A stretch of DNA of 64,000 nucleotides, from positions 1 through 64,000 of the forward strand of contig MU119368.1 of the NCBI GenBank assembly GCA_014904845.1, read 5' to 3'. Source of the DNA: Acephala macrosclerotiorum. Lineage: Eukaryota; Ascomycota; Leotiomycetes; Helotiales; Mollisiaceae. Of the stretch, positions 39,801 to 51,558 are shown one piece after another. Every line of letters begins with the position of its first letter. Position 1 is the first letter of the stretch. Below the pieces are notes generated by a model that worked only from the letters and a program-made list of their open reading frames with translations, made no database searches and was not told where the DNA came from. A program made the translations under genes and the position numbers.

Positions 39801-41084
39801 GGTGTCATACTACAATGATAAGACTCGATGTATCAATCCAATTGCGATCACTCAGAGCGTGAACGACATTCTACAGAAGTCCAAGAAGTATCCGAAGATG
39901 TATATCGACGACGTGCCCAACTCTTGCGTCCTTGGAATGGAGTTGAGCGATCCAGCGTGTGAGTCATCCCCGTACTGGAGAGAACGTAGCTGACAACAAC
40001 AGACTCTTTGACAATCCACCAACCCAAAGACACTCCTCCTGGATCCGACAACTATCTCCCCCCAACTCGAACCAAAGACTTCGACAAATGGACCCGCCAG
40101 CTTTGGCTCGGAACGTCCCCCGACCCTCAACCCCACGACCCTCAAGGCACACTCTCAACCGCCAACCTTCCTTCCCAACCTCTAATACCATCCACCTCTC
40201 CCGACCCAAACAAAATCACTCTCCCAGACACTGGCATCCTCCCCGCCATCCCTCGCCTCCCCGATCCACCCCGCCTAAACTCCAGCTCAATAACCACCCT
40301 CCCACCCTTCAAAACAACCTCCACCCCCGGACCAGGCCAAATTTCCTCTGCACAGTTCACTCTCTTGGTACACGTTGATTACCGACCCCCTCCCCCCACA
40401 CCCTTACTAGCCAATAACGGACAACCCGTCTACGCGCCCCTTGACTATTTACCTACTGATACGCAATACCTCTACGACATCATCATCGCTATCCGTCGCA
40501 AGAATCCAAATCTTTCACCCGGATACAAGCTCTCCGAACTCAGGATCGAAATGCCTATCTCACCCGATGATAAAGACCTCCCTAATTCTCATGGAATTGT
40601 GCGAGAGCCGCTTTTCAAAATGGGTGGGTATAAAGGCCCGGGGGCTAGGATGGTGAGGAATCAGAGATTTGTGCCGACGTTGTATAATTCTACGGATGCG
40701 GGTGGTGGGCCGGTGTTGGGCATCAAATTGATCCCTCGTTCCGGACGTCAAGACGCAACGATCCAGCTGATGAACGACAGTCGAGCTTCTGAAGCTAGTG
40801 TGAGGCTAGCAGAAGTTGAGATTGCCCCAATAAGGCAAAGTCTTAATGTTGCGATTGCGCAGATTGATGGGGCGGGGAAGGGGTTGAATCAGGTGAAGAA
40901 TGAAGGGAGAGGGATCGTGAAATTGGTGTTGAGGGAGACGTATGCTATGAATGATGGGACGATGAGTACTGTTGTTACGGATGGGGAGGTCAAGCCGGTG
41001 CAGAGAGGTAGGCAGCCGGAGTTGGCATTGGTTTGTGTTAAGAAGGGGGGTGGGGATAAGGATTTGTTTGGTAATAATGTTTGA
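36895..41084 (+). CDS. Giant conserved protein X of the DUF6603 cassette, unknown function
   Basis: Six exons: 36895-37027, 37078-37105 (28 nt), 37172-37898, 37952-38993, 39104-39958 and 40003-41084; 1288 residues. Visible marks: an N-terminal RLYSYFKPGLKAGLYGIEAK, then a sentence-like block with DPHVPW and VPWMALITFDPSEL (about 110-165), a YLAHIPAHYLFPEPSH segment at the exon 4/5 join followed by LPPEALRFFYIDHAWIDC, a Pro-rich stretch in exon 6 and a beta-rich C-terminus ending in DKDLFGNNV. These phrases resemble large bacterial hypothetical proteins I associate with DUF6603 neighbours, but I cannot confirm this without a search. There is no signal peptide, membrane segment or enzyme motif. 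A structural or scaffold role beside DUF6603 and Y is a guess from context. Confidence 0.8.
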
Positions 41085-41908
41085 AAGACGGATCGAGGGA
41101 TTTTGTTTGTTAGGTTTGAGGTCAATGTAGGTTCTCGAGTCGGAGTTTCGTTGTACATCGACTCCTAGCGGACCTTCTGCAGGCAGCACTGGTGGTTCGA
41201 GCTTATCTGTATCCAGATTAGTTTTAACGTAAATGTTCGAAAGTCAAGATCTTATTCCAAGTATCAAAGAAGGCTCAAAACCCCTCTCTTGACCTGGGAC
41301 ATTAGATCAAATTCCGTTGCACATCTACATCTAGCCGACGCGCTCCAGACAACTCTAGTGCCCGCCTTTATCTGAATTCACCTTATTCCAGCTCCTAGGT
41401 GTGAGTGTTCAAAAGTGAAAATTCCCTCTTAGCATATCAAAGAAACCTACAATAGCTTCTCCAGGAATGGGACATTAAAAAAGGTTCGTTGCACATCTTT
41501 CCGATTTCGGCAAGACTTTCCTGTCCGACACCCTACTCTATTTGGTCTAGTTCATACTCACTCTTGCATGATCATCCTCTTCCTCACCTTCAACTTTTCA
41601 GTGAATATTTAAGTGGTCTGGGACAAGTATTGGATTTTGTTGCACATTTCCGTCTTGGCGAATCTTTCCTGGGAGGTGAGCCTAAGTGCAACCGCCTCCT
41701 TTGGGGGCGTAGGCACTGAGTGAATATCTTGACTTTGATAGTCTTCGAGCAATTTGAAGGGAGAAGAATCTGTAGGATTAAACTTTGCTCATTAAATGCT
41801 GTTAATTATGCATACAATTTATTTTCCCAATCACTACCAACCAATCCCAAACGCCCTTTTGAGCTCTGAACATACAACCCACCCCATCTTCTCAACCCCG
41901 ACCTCCAA
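41085..41908. repeat. Intergenic region with three degenerate repeat copies
   Basis: Between protein X and the claudin-like gene. A core GTTGCACATCT, preceded 10-25 bases earlier by TGGGACA, recurs at 41316, 41488 and (as GTTGCACATTT) 41639. More loosely matching flanks begin with GTTCGAAAGT or GTTCAAAAGT at about 41235 and 41407. The unit is about 150-170 bp and strongly diverged. No gene is present. Confidence 0.5.
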
Positions 41909-42766
41909 TTACAAGAATTTCTCCCACCGAGGAACCCGATACACCATCCCCACTCCCACCGCTCCCACACCAGCAAACGTCCAAGCAACAGTTGCGTAAG
42001 CTGTTAAAGCTTTATCCATGATCCATGGCGTGGCGCCTAGGATATCTGGATTATGTTGAACAGCTTGGTCTGGGAAGGGAGTTCCGTTTATTGTCATTCC
42101 GAGGACCCCGAAGAATTGAGCGACGAATTGGAGGATTGCTCCTATGCTTAGGAAGAGGATGGTGGCCAAGATGAGGGGTGGTGTGAAGGGTGAGAATTTG
42201 TGCCTAGGCTGACGGTGGTGGGCGTGATTGTCCGGTTTTGGTGGACTGGAGGAAGTTGCTTCGACTCCAGGTTCGGAAGCTGACGATCGCGAAGATCCAA
42301 AACCCAACAAGATATTGGCTGCCGTTATAGGAATCAGGAGTATGAGTCCCAAGGTGATGAATACAGAAGCAGCAATCTGCAAATTCCCCGTCCAATGTAC
42401 CTCCTGACACTCCTGCTCCCCAGCATTCGTCACACTATTCGGATCCGTATCATTCGTCTCAGCCGCGAGTCTACAACTTGTTCTATTCCTTCCATATGGT
42501 GCGTAGAATTGACAGTTTGGTACGGTGCAGATGGGAGGGGAGGCGGTGGTGTTTATTATGGGGGGTTCGCAGCGGTAGAATGGGGATTTGTGGGCGACGC
42601 AGATGGGGGAGATCCAGTCTGCGCCGAGGGCTGCAGAACCGTCGGTGTTGAGGTAGTATTTCTGAACGGCCCAGCGGGGAGAGGTGAGGGCGAGGAGGAC
42701 GAAGGTTGTTGAGACGATTGAGAGGGCGAATATGAAGAGGGAGGAGAGGACGGCTCTTCGACGCAT
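41909..42766 (-). CDS. Four-transmembrane SUR7/claudin-like membrane protein
   Basis: A single exon of 285 residues. I start at 42766 (MRRRAVLSSLF) because this puts the first membrane helix at the N-terminus. Helices: about 6-28, 130-155, 196-223 and 252-275. The first extracellular loop is long (about 29-129) with six cysteines and NTT, NRT and NDT glycosylation sites. The loop between helices 2 and 3 is Ser/Pro/His-rich and cytosolic. This topology is that of fungal SUR7/PalI/claudin-like plasma-membrane proteins, which act in eisosomes, fusion or pH sensing; which of these applies is unknown. It separates proteins X and Y on the opposite strand, so it may be a chance neighbour or an accessory of the cassette. 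Confidence 0.75.
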   Translation of the reverse strand: MRRRAVLSSLFIFALSIVSTTFVLLALTSPRWAVQKYYLNTDGSAALGADWISPICVAHKSPFYRCEPPIINTTASPPICTVPNCQFYAPYGRNRTSCRLAAETNDTDPNSVTNAGEQECQEVHWTGNLQIAASVFITLGLILLIPITAANILLGFGSSRSSASEPGVEATSSSPPKPDNHAHHRQPRHKFSPFTPPLILATILFLSIGAILQFVAQFFGVLGMTINGTPFPDQAVQHNPDILGATPWIMDKALTAYATVAWTFAGVGAVGVGMVYRVPRWEKFL

Positions 42767-43893
42767 GGCGAGGCTCTGATATTCGATGTGGAAAAGGGGA
42801 AAGTTATCGTCCTCGGAACCCTTCCCAGAAATCGTGGAATGCTGCAAGAAAGACCTTGTATGCTTGGAAGAAGACTGGTAGTGTGTGAGGTATGTATTCT
42901 GTTACAAACACTTGAGGTCTGTCTGGCTGTGCGAAGTTCGGAGGTACATTTGCCCAAGCTCTCTTTGTTGCCATGGGGTTTGGGTCTCTGAATCGTCACT
43001 TTGCTAGGTTGGAGCAGTGGCTGGCTGGAAGCAGTAAGCATAAGCAACAGTGAGTGCCAAGATAAGATGATGCGATATGAGCAGTCGAAGTGCAGTGGTA
43101 TCGTCCGCTCCATGTCTCAAGCTTCTGAGCCTGTTGGAAGAAGCGTTATGCAAGCCACTCGGCTCGCAGAGGGCTGAGAATGTGACCCGATGATAGGGCG
43201 CCATTCTCCTGCTGCCCTATGGATGTTTCAATGAGCGTTGGAAGAAGCAACTTCGAGAGAGACGGAAAGGTTGCAATGCATATGCACGAGTTTACCCCAC
43301 GGCGCAGGAATTTCCCCGATATCAAATTAAGCTTAGTTTCAAGCCCTCGCCGCTTTTACAGCCCCTCAACCTCATTTTTCTCTCTTTTCCTCACTTCAGC
43401 TCCTGCATCTAACAGTCTCGTCTTTAACTATTGGAGCAAGTCTCAAAACAACTCAAAGCCCGATCTTGGCAATGTTTCTTGGCAATGTTTCTCAACGTGA
43501 GATACCGCTCGAGCATGCACCAGAGCTGCATGCATCCAAAAAAGCATCAAGGCATGCATCTGATGCATTTCATCTCGACGGAGGCCGCCTGTGCACCAAT
43601 CTGGCCACCTGAGAGCTCAGAAACACCTCCCAGCTGCTCTTAGGATGACTCGGCTCATCGAACAAGTCCTAACGAGCTTCAAGACAGTCTTCGAACACTG
43701 AGGAAAGGTTGCTGTCATCTCAGTCACGTGAAAATCCCGTGTCCAGAATCAACATCGACAGAGTAACTGCCAATGCTTTGGGAGCGTCTATTTGACACAA
43801 GTTTCAAATTATTGCTCCACTATCGGTTCTTTGCGGGCTGGTTCTTGTCTATGAGTTTTCGAGCAGGCGGGAGATGATCCAGGGATAGCCAAA
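42767..43893. other. Intergenic region, promoter of protein Y
   Basis: 1.1 kb shared by the divergent claudin-like gene and protein Y. A CATGCAT-rich stretch occurs at about 43510-43565. No supported gene. Confidence 0.45.
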
Positions 43894-46800
43894 ATGTTGG
43901 ACCCAATTTGCATCCCAATAAACCTCGATGCCTTCGTACTCAATAAGCCAGTCGTCGACACGACAGGAAATAAAGTGCTCATCGCTCCCATTACCCAGCC
44001 GGACTATGTTGGGTTACGATTAGACAATTCTGTCATCCAGGTAAGTCTTCCGTGGCATTTTGGACACCCATCTAATATTTCCAGCACGATGTCCTGCCTC
44101 CCGTGGATTTACATTCCAGCCGTCCAGCTTCTGTGAATCCTCGCATCTCCCAAGCATATTCTGCTCAATTAATCCCCGTTGTCATCAAAGACCCAAAACC
44201 AGACTTTGCCAGCAGCGACAATGCAATCATCCAATCTAGGCTTGGAGTTTACCTGCATTGGTCACTTCCACGAGGCTACAGAACTGGGTCCAGTGGTGCT
44301 GATGGTGCTCAAAGATTCGATCCAGATGACACAACCAAGCCGCCAGTGAACGCAACTGCACCAAATCCTACTTTTCGTCTTGTGCCAAACAGATGGCTCG
44401 TTGTGAGAGTGTTGAAGAAACATTTGCCACCTGAGGCGAATCCTCCTCCAGTTGACGCTTGGATTATCGAGTCTGATCGCCTGCAGAAGGTTGAAGAACT
44501 CCCTGGTGACATTGACCTTGAGACAGAAGTCACGCCGTTCTTGGCCTATGACTCCAATCCGGACTCGACAGTTTCTGGAAACCTCCTCCATGCTCAAGCC
44601 GAGAAGTACATCGGGTACCGGTCACCAAGTTTAGCCCAAACAGCTTACTCGGAGACGAATGCCCCACGTGTTCCTTTGAGCGTGATGAACTCCTCAAATC
44701 CAGTGTTCGCTGACTACACCATTCACAACCCGAATGTTTTCTCGATGAAAGATAATTTCGAGTATGAGAACGGCAAATACCTCTCGTACGCTCTTTGTGA
44801 CTACATTGTAGTCGGATGGCATAGCTCTTCGGGGGATTCGCCTTTTGGCGACAATGGTCTCAAAGGTGTTCTCAATGGAAGAGTGGAGAACTTCTTCTGC
44901 AAGTTGGCTGCGGATGCGCCGACGGCTGTGCAAGGCAGCAGAGACAAATTACCTGCTCTTTCGCATGGAACAATATACAGTGTTGAGTACAACGCAAATG
45001 TCCGTCCCAATACGGACGCAGACAAGTATGTTGAGAACTTCGGACAGGGTGTAGCAATGGAGCCTGTCGCCGTGGGAGCAACACCTCTGGATTCGGTGTT
45101 AACATTCCTTCACGCTCATCGAGACGATAAGACAGACGGAGAGAACATCCTGGGTGGTATCCCCAGTGAGACAGCGAAGACTCTTCTAGACATGGCAGAG
45201 CTGCTCCATGCAACAGGTGAGCGCTTTGGTTCTTCACATGTGCCACGTGATGCCATCTTGATCTTGTGGGCTAACATCTCATAGCTGATGACTACGATTC
45301 CAGAGTCAAGGCAGCGGACTTGATATCTGGCCAGAGCTTTAGAACTTCTCTTGGCGGATTCACGTGGCATTACGACAGAAAGAAAAAATCTAATGACCCA
45401 CCGCAATCCCCTGACAGAATCAAGAAAGATAGCGCTGGAAAGACTGAGCTCGACTATCTGAATGATCTCAACCGCCTTCAGCAACAGCTTGATATCGCAG
45501 ACAGAATGCTAGCTACTAAACGATGGGAGCTGTTCGCCGAGTTCTTCAAGTATTGCTCAGATGTGAACAACCTCAAGAGCCAGAACCGGTATTTTGATGA
45601 GATGAAGGTGCTTTTTGGTGTCGAAACGCTGCCTGGCGGGGCAAATACTGTTCAGAATGGACCGAAAAGCACGATCCAGTCACTTCTCGATATCAAGAAT
45701 ACTCTCACAGATAGCATTAGGGCGATTGCCAATGAGGACACCCCGTCACTGTCCAAGATACCCGTCAAGAAGGTAGCTGCAGATGTGTTCAGGCAGAGAA
45801 CCGACCCTACTTTGCTGCTAGCAGGTATCGACGCAGGATGGCCAGCTGCGTTCTTGGACTACCTTCAGATCCGTTTTGGTGGTGAGGTCAAGGCTTCATC
45901 GACCCCAGAAGTCTCGCAGCTCATGAACAATCTAAATATCCCGTCTGCCTCTGGGACAATCAAGTCCACAATTGAGCTCTTGTTAAATGAAGCCAGAAGT
46001 GGAACTGCAACATCTGAACTCGGTTTCAAGACCTGGTCTGGACAACCATTCTGTCCCATCTTCGTGGAATGGGAAGCCATATTCTACAACATTGATGCTT
46101 CTCAATGGGCCGTAGCACTCGGAAGCTCACCAATGAGCAACAACAATCAAAGTCAAGTTCGATACATCAACCCAAATCCGCTTCAAGAGCCTACCAAATT
46201 GAGTGATCAAGACACTCGAGCAGTGTCGGGTCGTATTCTGGTGCTGCCTCAGCCATCGTTCACTCTTGCTGCTATTGTGAAGCAAGTTCTCGATGTCGCG
46301 GGCGTCAATGTCCCTGAAGCTTTGCAGCAAGAGGTCACAGCGACAGATGGAACTAAGTCTTTGAATGGAAAGTTAGATCAGGACAAGTTGGCAGACTTTG
46401 TGAAGAAAGTTGAAGGATTGAAGTTCATCAGTGGCGATTTGATGGGTTTCACAGATAGTCTCTTAACACTTGGGACTGGGTCACATGTAAAGCCAAATGT
46501 GCGGGAACAGGGTCAAGGTATCAAAGTTCTTGGTGAAGCTAAGGACATCATCAAGAAAATTGGATTCAATGATGACCTAGCAGAGCAGATGATCATCCAA
46601 ATGGGGAGCGAGACTGCGAGGACTCCTTTCGGAACACTTGAAGACTTCGAAGGTTCGAGTTTCCAACCTTTCAAGGGTGTTCAACATGGCCAACTTGGTG
46701 AGTAGATGTTTAGAGGTCTTCCCAAGTTTCAACTGCTGACTGAATGCCCAGCTATTACCAAGATCACGATAGTGGACAAGTTCGGACAGGCTATCTCCTG

Positions 46801-48684
46801 GCCGCTACCACAGAGAAAATCAAGACTGCCTCCGCCGGTACCTGACTTCGAAATTCACCCGTGTATTGCAGATCAGCTATGCCCAACCGTGCTTCCAGAC
46901 AATACTCTGAATACTGTCTTCCCAACCACGGACAAATTGACTTCATCCGGAATGATTTTGAGTCCGTTCATTCAGATCACACCAGCCATCAATCAAACAT
47001 CAAGAATCAACGCACACTTCTTAAGGAAGGACCTTGATGCGAATGGGAACCTGCAATCCCCGCCTTGGACCATTTGTAATGATTGGGACAATCCGATCAT
47101 TGGCTGTAAGTCACGAAATCCTCATTCTTGTTCCCTTCTGACGCCACACAGGGATCGTAGTAAACTACCCCGACTCATCTCTCCAATTCTTCACCGGAGA
47201 TGGCATATTCTACACCTCCCTCCGCTTCGGCGGTCCCCTCGGCACCGTCACCGGAATACAATGGGCGCCTTTCTCCTCTCCCCCACCCTCCGTCGCCTCT
47301 CAGCTTGTATCCCAACAACTCGTAGACCTAATCCACCAAATGCAAGGTGATCCCACAGACACCACAAAAACAGAAACAGCACAAGAATACCTAAGAGCAA
47401 TGTGGGGAATGATCAATGGCGCCATAGGCAATATGCCGTTCCCTCCTTCACAGTATTCGGCGTACGCTAATGCGATTGTTGGGAAGCCGCTGGCAATTGT
47501 CAATGTGGGGTGGAGTTTGGAGTTGGCAGAACCGCCGTTTAAGCATCAGCATACGCTTGGGAGTCAGCCCCCCGCTGGGTATGAGGAGAGCGTTATGGGG
47601 CAGTATAAGTTTCCTGTTAAGATTGGTGACGTGAGTACCGTATCTGTACTTTGTAAGAGATGATGGAAGCTGATATGAAGTAGAAAGAGCGTCCTTTCGA
47701 TGGCGTAGTTTGCTATTGGGATACGGACAACAACATTTCCACCAGCACAGCAACCACCACCTTCAGTAAAATCTACACTTATCCATACCCGGAAACCTCC
47801 ACCAGTTCTCCTGATCCCAATATCCCCGATCCAAGGACCATGATCGAACCAGATACATTCCCAGCCCTAACACCCTATTTCATTGACCCCACACAGGTTG
47901 ATGAAACAAAAGGATTGCTGAAAGCAAAAGCTGAGAAATTGTTGGTGAAGACGTTGTTGATCGATCCTTACACGCCGTTGCATTTGTATAGTGGAATCTT
48001 GCCGATTAAGAGCTTGCAGCTGCCAGGGTGGAGTTTGGAAGCTGCGATGAAGAATATGAGTTCGTGTTCCTCCCTCCCTTAATCCTCGCTAGCTGTCTTT
48101 CTTTGGGGCGTTCTTCTTTTTAAAGTACCGGTTCTTGAAGATGAAAATCTAACACCCAAAAGCCGCATTCTTTACCCTCGGCCCACTCCTTCTCACCAAA
48201 GACGTACCCAAGGAATACAACTCTGCCGCACCGCTCCAAGCAGACACTTGGATCAAAGACCAAGATTCAAATGCTGTCACTGACCCGACGAAGAAGGAGG
48301 ATGCGTTCCCGATCAAGTTGCCTATTGCTGGTGGTAAAGGGTACGTTTACGTTTTCCACCCAATTTCTCCTCTCCTTGCCCGCTCCGCTCCGCCCCTCTG
48401 GCTTTCTCTCTTTCCTCCTTCCATCCCCTACCCACATTCCCAGCTAGTAAGAGCGAGGGCTGACCTCAAAATTCAGAATGTGGAATTTCCTCCAACCATA
48501 CCCCGACCCAACTACCCCACCCGCAGGTCAAACCAAGAAACCACTCTACAATGCATTAGAAGTAGGGCAAGAACCAGGGACTTTGAGAGATGATCCGGCG
48601 CCGTACACATTTGTTGAGGGGTTTTTGCAGTTGGCGAGGCCGCTTGTTGATGCTGGTGCGGCGGCAGGGGTTGTTGGTCGTTAG
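43894..48684 (+). CDS. Giant conserved protein Y of the DUF6603 cassette, unknown function
   Basis: Eight exons: 43894-44040, 44085-45216, 45285-46697, 46752-47105, 47152-47630, 47684-48059, 48163-48340 and 48477-48684; 1428 residues. Recognisable blocks: LGVYLHWSLPRGYR (about 90) and VPNRWLVVRVLKK (about 135), a coiled-coil-prone helix (about 481-530), a long middle with FCPIFVEWEAIFYN (about 675), and near the C-terminus LLIDPYTPLHLYSGILPIKS with MTAFFTLGPLL at the exon 6/7 join. I know similar phrases only from large bacterial proteins of unknown function. There is no signal peptide, membrane helix or known catalytic motif. It lies on the same strand as protein X. I infer that it forms a functional set with X and DUF6603; a search for conserved neighbourhoods would decide. 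Confidence 0.8.
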
Positions 48685-49420
48685 GGGCTGTGAGGAGGGT
48701 GGATGAGAGGAGCGGAGAAGCGGAGGGGATGGATGGAGGCCGGATGAGAGGGGGAGTATGAGATTATTTGGTGTGGATGTATTTCGTTATCAAAGTTGAC
48801 ACTTCACTTTCTGATCCGGGGACCTGGACTCTTCAGATCAGCGTGCACTTTTGTTCATTGGATGGAATCGGCGACCTGAAGCAAACAGCTGATTCTGCTT
48901 CCTACTAGACCTCAATGACAACTTGCCTGCTGGAAGTTTGGCAGCTACTCTCTCCGAAGGCCTCTGCGCCTCAAACCCGCACAAGCTAATGATGTGGCCC
49001 CACTTCAGCTTGAGGTAGACAAAAGAGTGGATGCGGAACCGTTGCGGAGCCGCATGTCGATCCGGGGTATATGCAGCAGCAGTAAGTGCGGGGTCAGACA
49101 GGGTGAGTCAGCTTCCAATCCATGTATCATGGATATTCAGTGGCTGAAATAACCATGGTTTTGATATTGTCTGAGGGGAAATTTGACCCTACAGCTTTCC
49201 TGCGGACCCGATTCAGTTCGCCATCAGTCATCTTGTGACTGGAGAGCGTTTTGGAGCAGAAACCTGAAGGTGTTATGTTTAAACTCTCTGAAATAGGGCA
49301 AGTCTGACCAGTCTACTTAATCCCATCCGTCCCCATTCCTTTCTTGCTTATCACTACATCGCTGCTGCTCACCTTTCATCTTCAGATATCTTTCAAGTTA
49401 ATCAACAAACACCATCCAAA
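48685..49420. promoter_or_regulatory. Promoter of the Baeyer-Villiger monooxygenase gene
   Basis: 736 bp between protein Y and the monooxygenase. Two inverted CGG pairs lie at 49034-49041 (CGGAACCG) and 49045-49052 (CGGAGCCG, inside TGCGGAGCCGCA), 11 bp apart and about 370-390 bp before the start codon. CGG triplet pairs are the usual targets of Zn2Cys6 regulators, and a gene for one lies just downstream. A CT-rich leader (about 49320-49400) precedes the ATG. Confidence 0.5.
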
Positions 49421-51179
49421 ATGGGAACCCCCAGCCGCTTCCCCATCAAGTCCGAACTCAAAGAGTTCGCCAACCGCCGCTCCACCACCGGCCGCTACGC
49501 AGACACCATAACTCCCGATGTCCTCATCGTCGGCGCTGGCTTCGCAGGCGTCTTCCTCCTCTACCAGCTCCGCAAACGCGGCTTCGACACCGTAATCTAC
49601 GAAGCCGGTGACGGCCTCGGCGGTACCTGGAGATGGAACCGCTACCCTGGAGCACGCGTCGATTCTGAAGTCCCAGAGTACGAATTGAGCATCCCAGAAG
49701 TCTACAAGGACTGGACTTGGACGACCAATTATCCGAATTATCAGGAACTGAGAGCGTATTTTGACCATGTGGATAAGGTGCTGGATATCAAGAAAGATTG
49801 TGCATTTGAGAGTGTGGTTGTGGATGCGCAGTTTAATGAGGGAGAGGGAAAGTGGCATGTTAAGACTGAGGATGGAAGGGAGGCCATTGCTAAGTATCTT
49901 ATTGTTGCGGCGGGGTTCGCTGCTAAGCGGTATATCCCTGAGTGGAAAGGATTGGAAAAATTCAAGGGGATCATGCATCATTCTTCGTTCTGGCCTGATG
50001 AGGGAGTTGATGTGAAGGGGAAGAAGTGTGCAGTCATTGGTACTGGCGCCTCTGGTGTGCAGATCTCACAGGAATGGGGACCAGAAGCGGGCGAGCTCAC
50101 GGTATTCCAGCGCACCCCCAATCTTGCCATTCCCATGGGCAAACGCCCATTGACAGCAGAAGAGCAGAATTCTGGAAAGCAATGGTATCAGCGACTCTTT
50201 GAGTTGCGTGAAAAGTGTTTTGGTGGTTTTTTCTTCACGTTCTCTGAGAAGAACACATTTGACGACACTCCAGAAGAACGCGAGGCTTTCTTCCGCGAGT
50301 TGTGGAATCATGGTGGATTCAGGTACTGGCTGGGAAATTACAAGGACTACCTCTACGACGCCAAAGCCAACAGAGAAGTAAGTGATGATTCTGATCTGAT
50401 CTCACCCCGATCCCGAGAATTTCGCTTTGCAATGCTAACTCCTCCACCAGGTTTACGACTTCTGGTGCAAGAACGTTCGAGCTCGAATTGGAGAACCCAG
50501 ACTTCGCGACCTGCTTGCGCCATTGGAGCCTCCTCATCCATTTGGCGTCAAACGACCATGCTTGGAGCAGCACTACTTCGAACAGTTCAATCGACCAAAC
50601 GTTGACATCATTGACATCAAAGCCAACCCAATTGAGGAGTTCACTGCAGAGGGAATCAAGACTGCTGATGGAAAAGTTCACGAGTTTGATGTCATTGCCA
50701 TTGCTACCGGATTCGATATCACCACTGGTGGTATGACGAACATGGGATTGAAGAGCATTCACGGCACCACATTGAATGACGAGTGGAAATCAGCAGCAAA
50801 CACCTATCTTGGAACTACCATCAGCGGTTATCCAAACATGTTCCATCTCTATGGACCACATGGTCCAACACTCCTGAGCAATGGCCCTTCCACTATTGAA
50901 GTTCAGGGGAGATGGATCGTGGATACCATTACGAAGGCGGAAAGAGAGGGTCTCAAGTATATCAATCCAACAGCGGAGGCAACGAAGGAGTGGAAGAAGA
51001 AGATCAATCACTTGTCTGATATCAGTTTGTTCCCGACCACCAAGTCAACGTACATGGGAGGGAGCTTGCCAGGGAAAGCTTTTGAGCAGGTGAACTACGC
51101 AGGTGGGATCCCAGCTTATGCAGTGGAGATCAGAAATGCCTTGCCTGGATGGAAAGGCTTTACAACTGTGAAGGCATGA
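49421..51179 (+). CDS. Baeyer-Villiger-type flavin monooxygenase
   Basis: Two exons, 49421-50377 and 50451-51179; 561 residues. FAD-binding GAGFAG at 38-43 is followed by GGTWRWNRYPGARVD at 67-81, the classic Baeyer-Villiger/N-hydroxylating signature. The Baeyer-Villiger fingerprint FKGIMHHSSFWP spans 181-192 (FxGxxxHxxxWP), and the NADPH Rossmann motif GTGASG is at 207-212. An ATGFD motif lies in the second exon. It should insert oxygen beside a ketone carbonyl using NADPH and O2, giving an ester or lactone; the substrate may be an alicyclic, aromatic or polyketide ketone. There is no signal peptide. It is tail-to-tail with a Zn2Cys6 regulator, with a beta-lactamase-fold esterase beyond, suggesting a ketone-degrading module. 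Confidence 0.93.
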
Positions 51180-51558
51180 TGTATTAATCAATGCAAATTT
51201 CCCTCCTCGGACTTTCAAGTACGAAGTGTCCAATCGAAGATGTGATTCCATTGTGCTCTAACCCTCCCTGGGTGGTAAGTTGATTTGTTGGCTATGTTCT
51301 CCCTCGATAAAGAGCGAAGATATGGGGAGCTGTGCCATACACATAAACGCAAACAATTCTTGCCGCAAGTACCGCATCTGAAGAATTTCAAACGACAAGT
51401 GTCCAAAAAAAAAAAAGTATCCAGCAAGCTTTTCACCCTTGAATGTTTTATGCTGTCCTGTTTTAGTGTTTGTGACTCTATTTTGACGAGCAGGGGACGA
51501 ACTTTCAACTTTGTATGTTTTGCTGACTGATTTGTGTTAACTAGTGAGTCGACTTTTC
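51180..51558. other. Convergent 3' region
   Basis: 379 bp between the ends of the monooxygenase and regulator genes. It holds a run of 12 A at about 51405-51416 and nothing else I can support. Confidence 0.5.
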
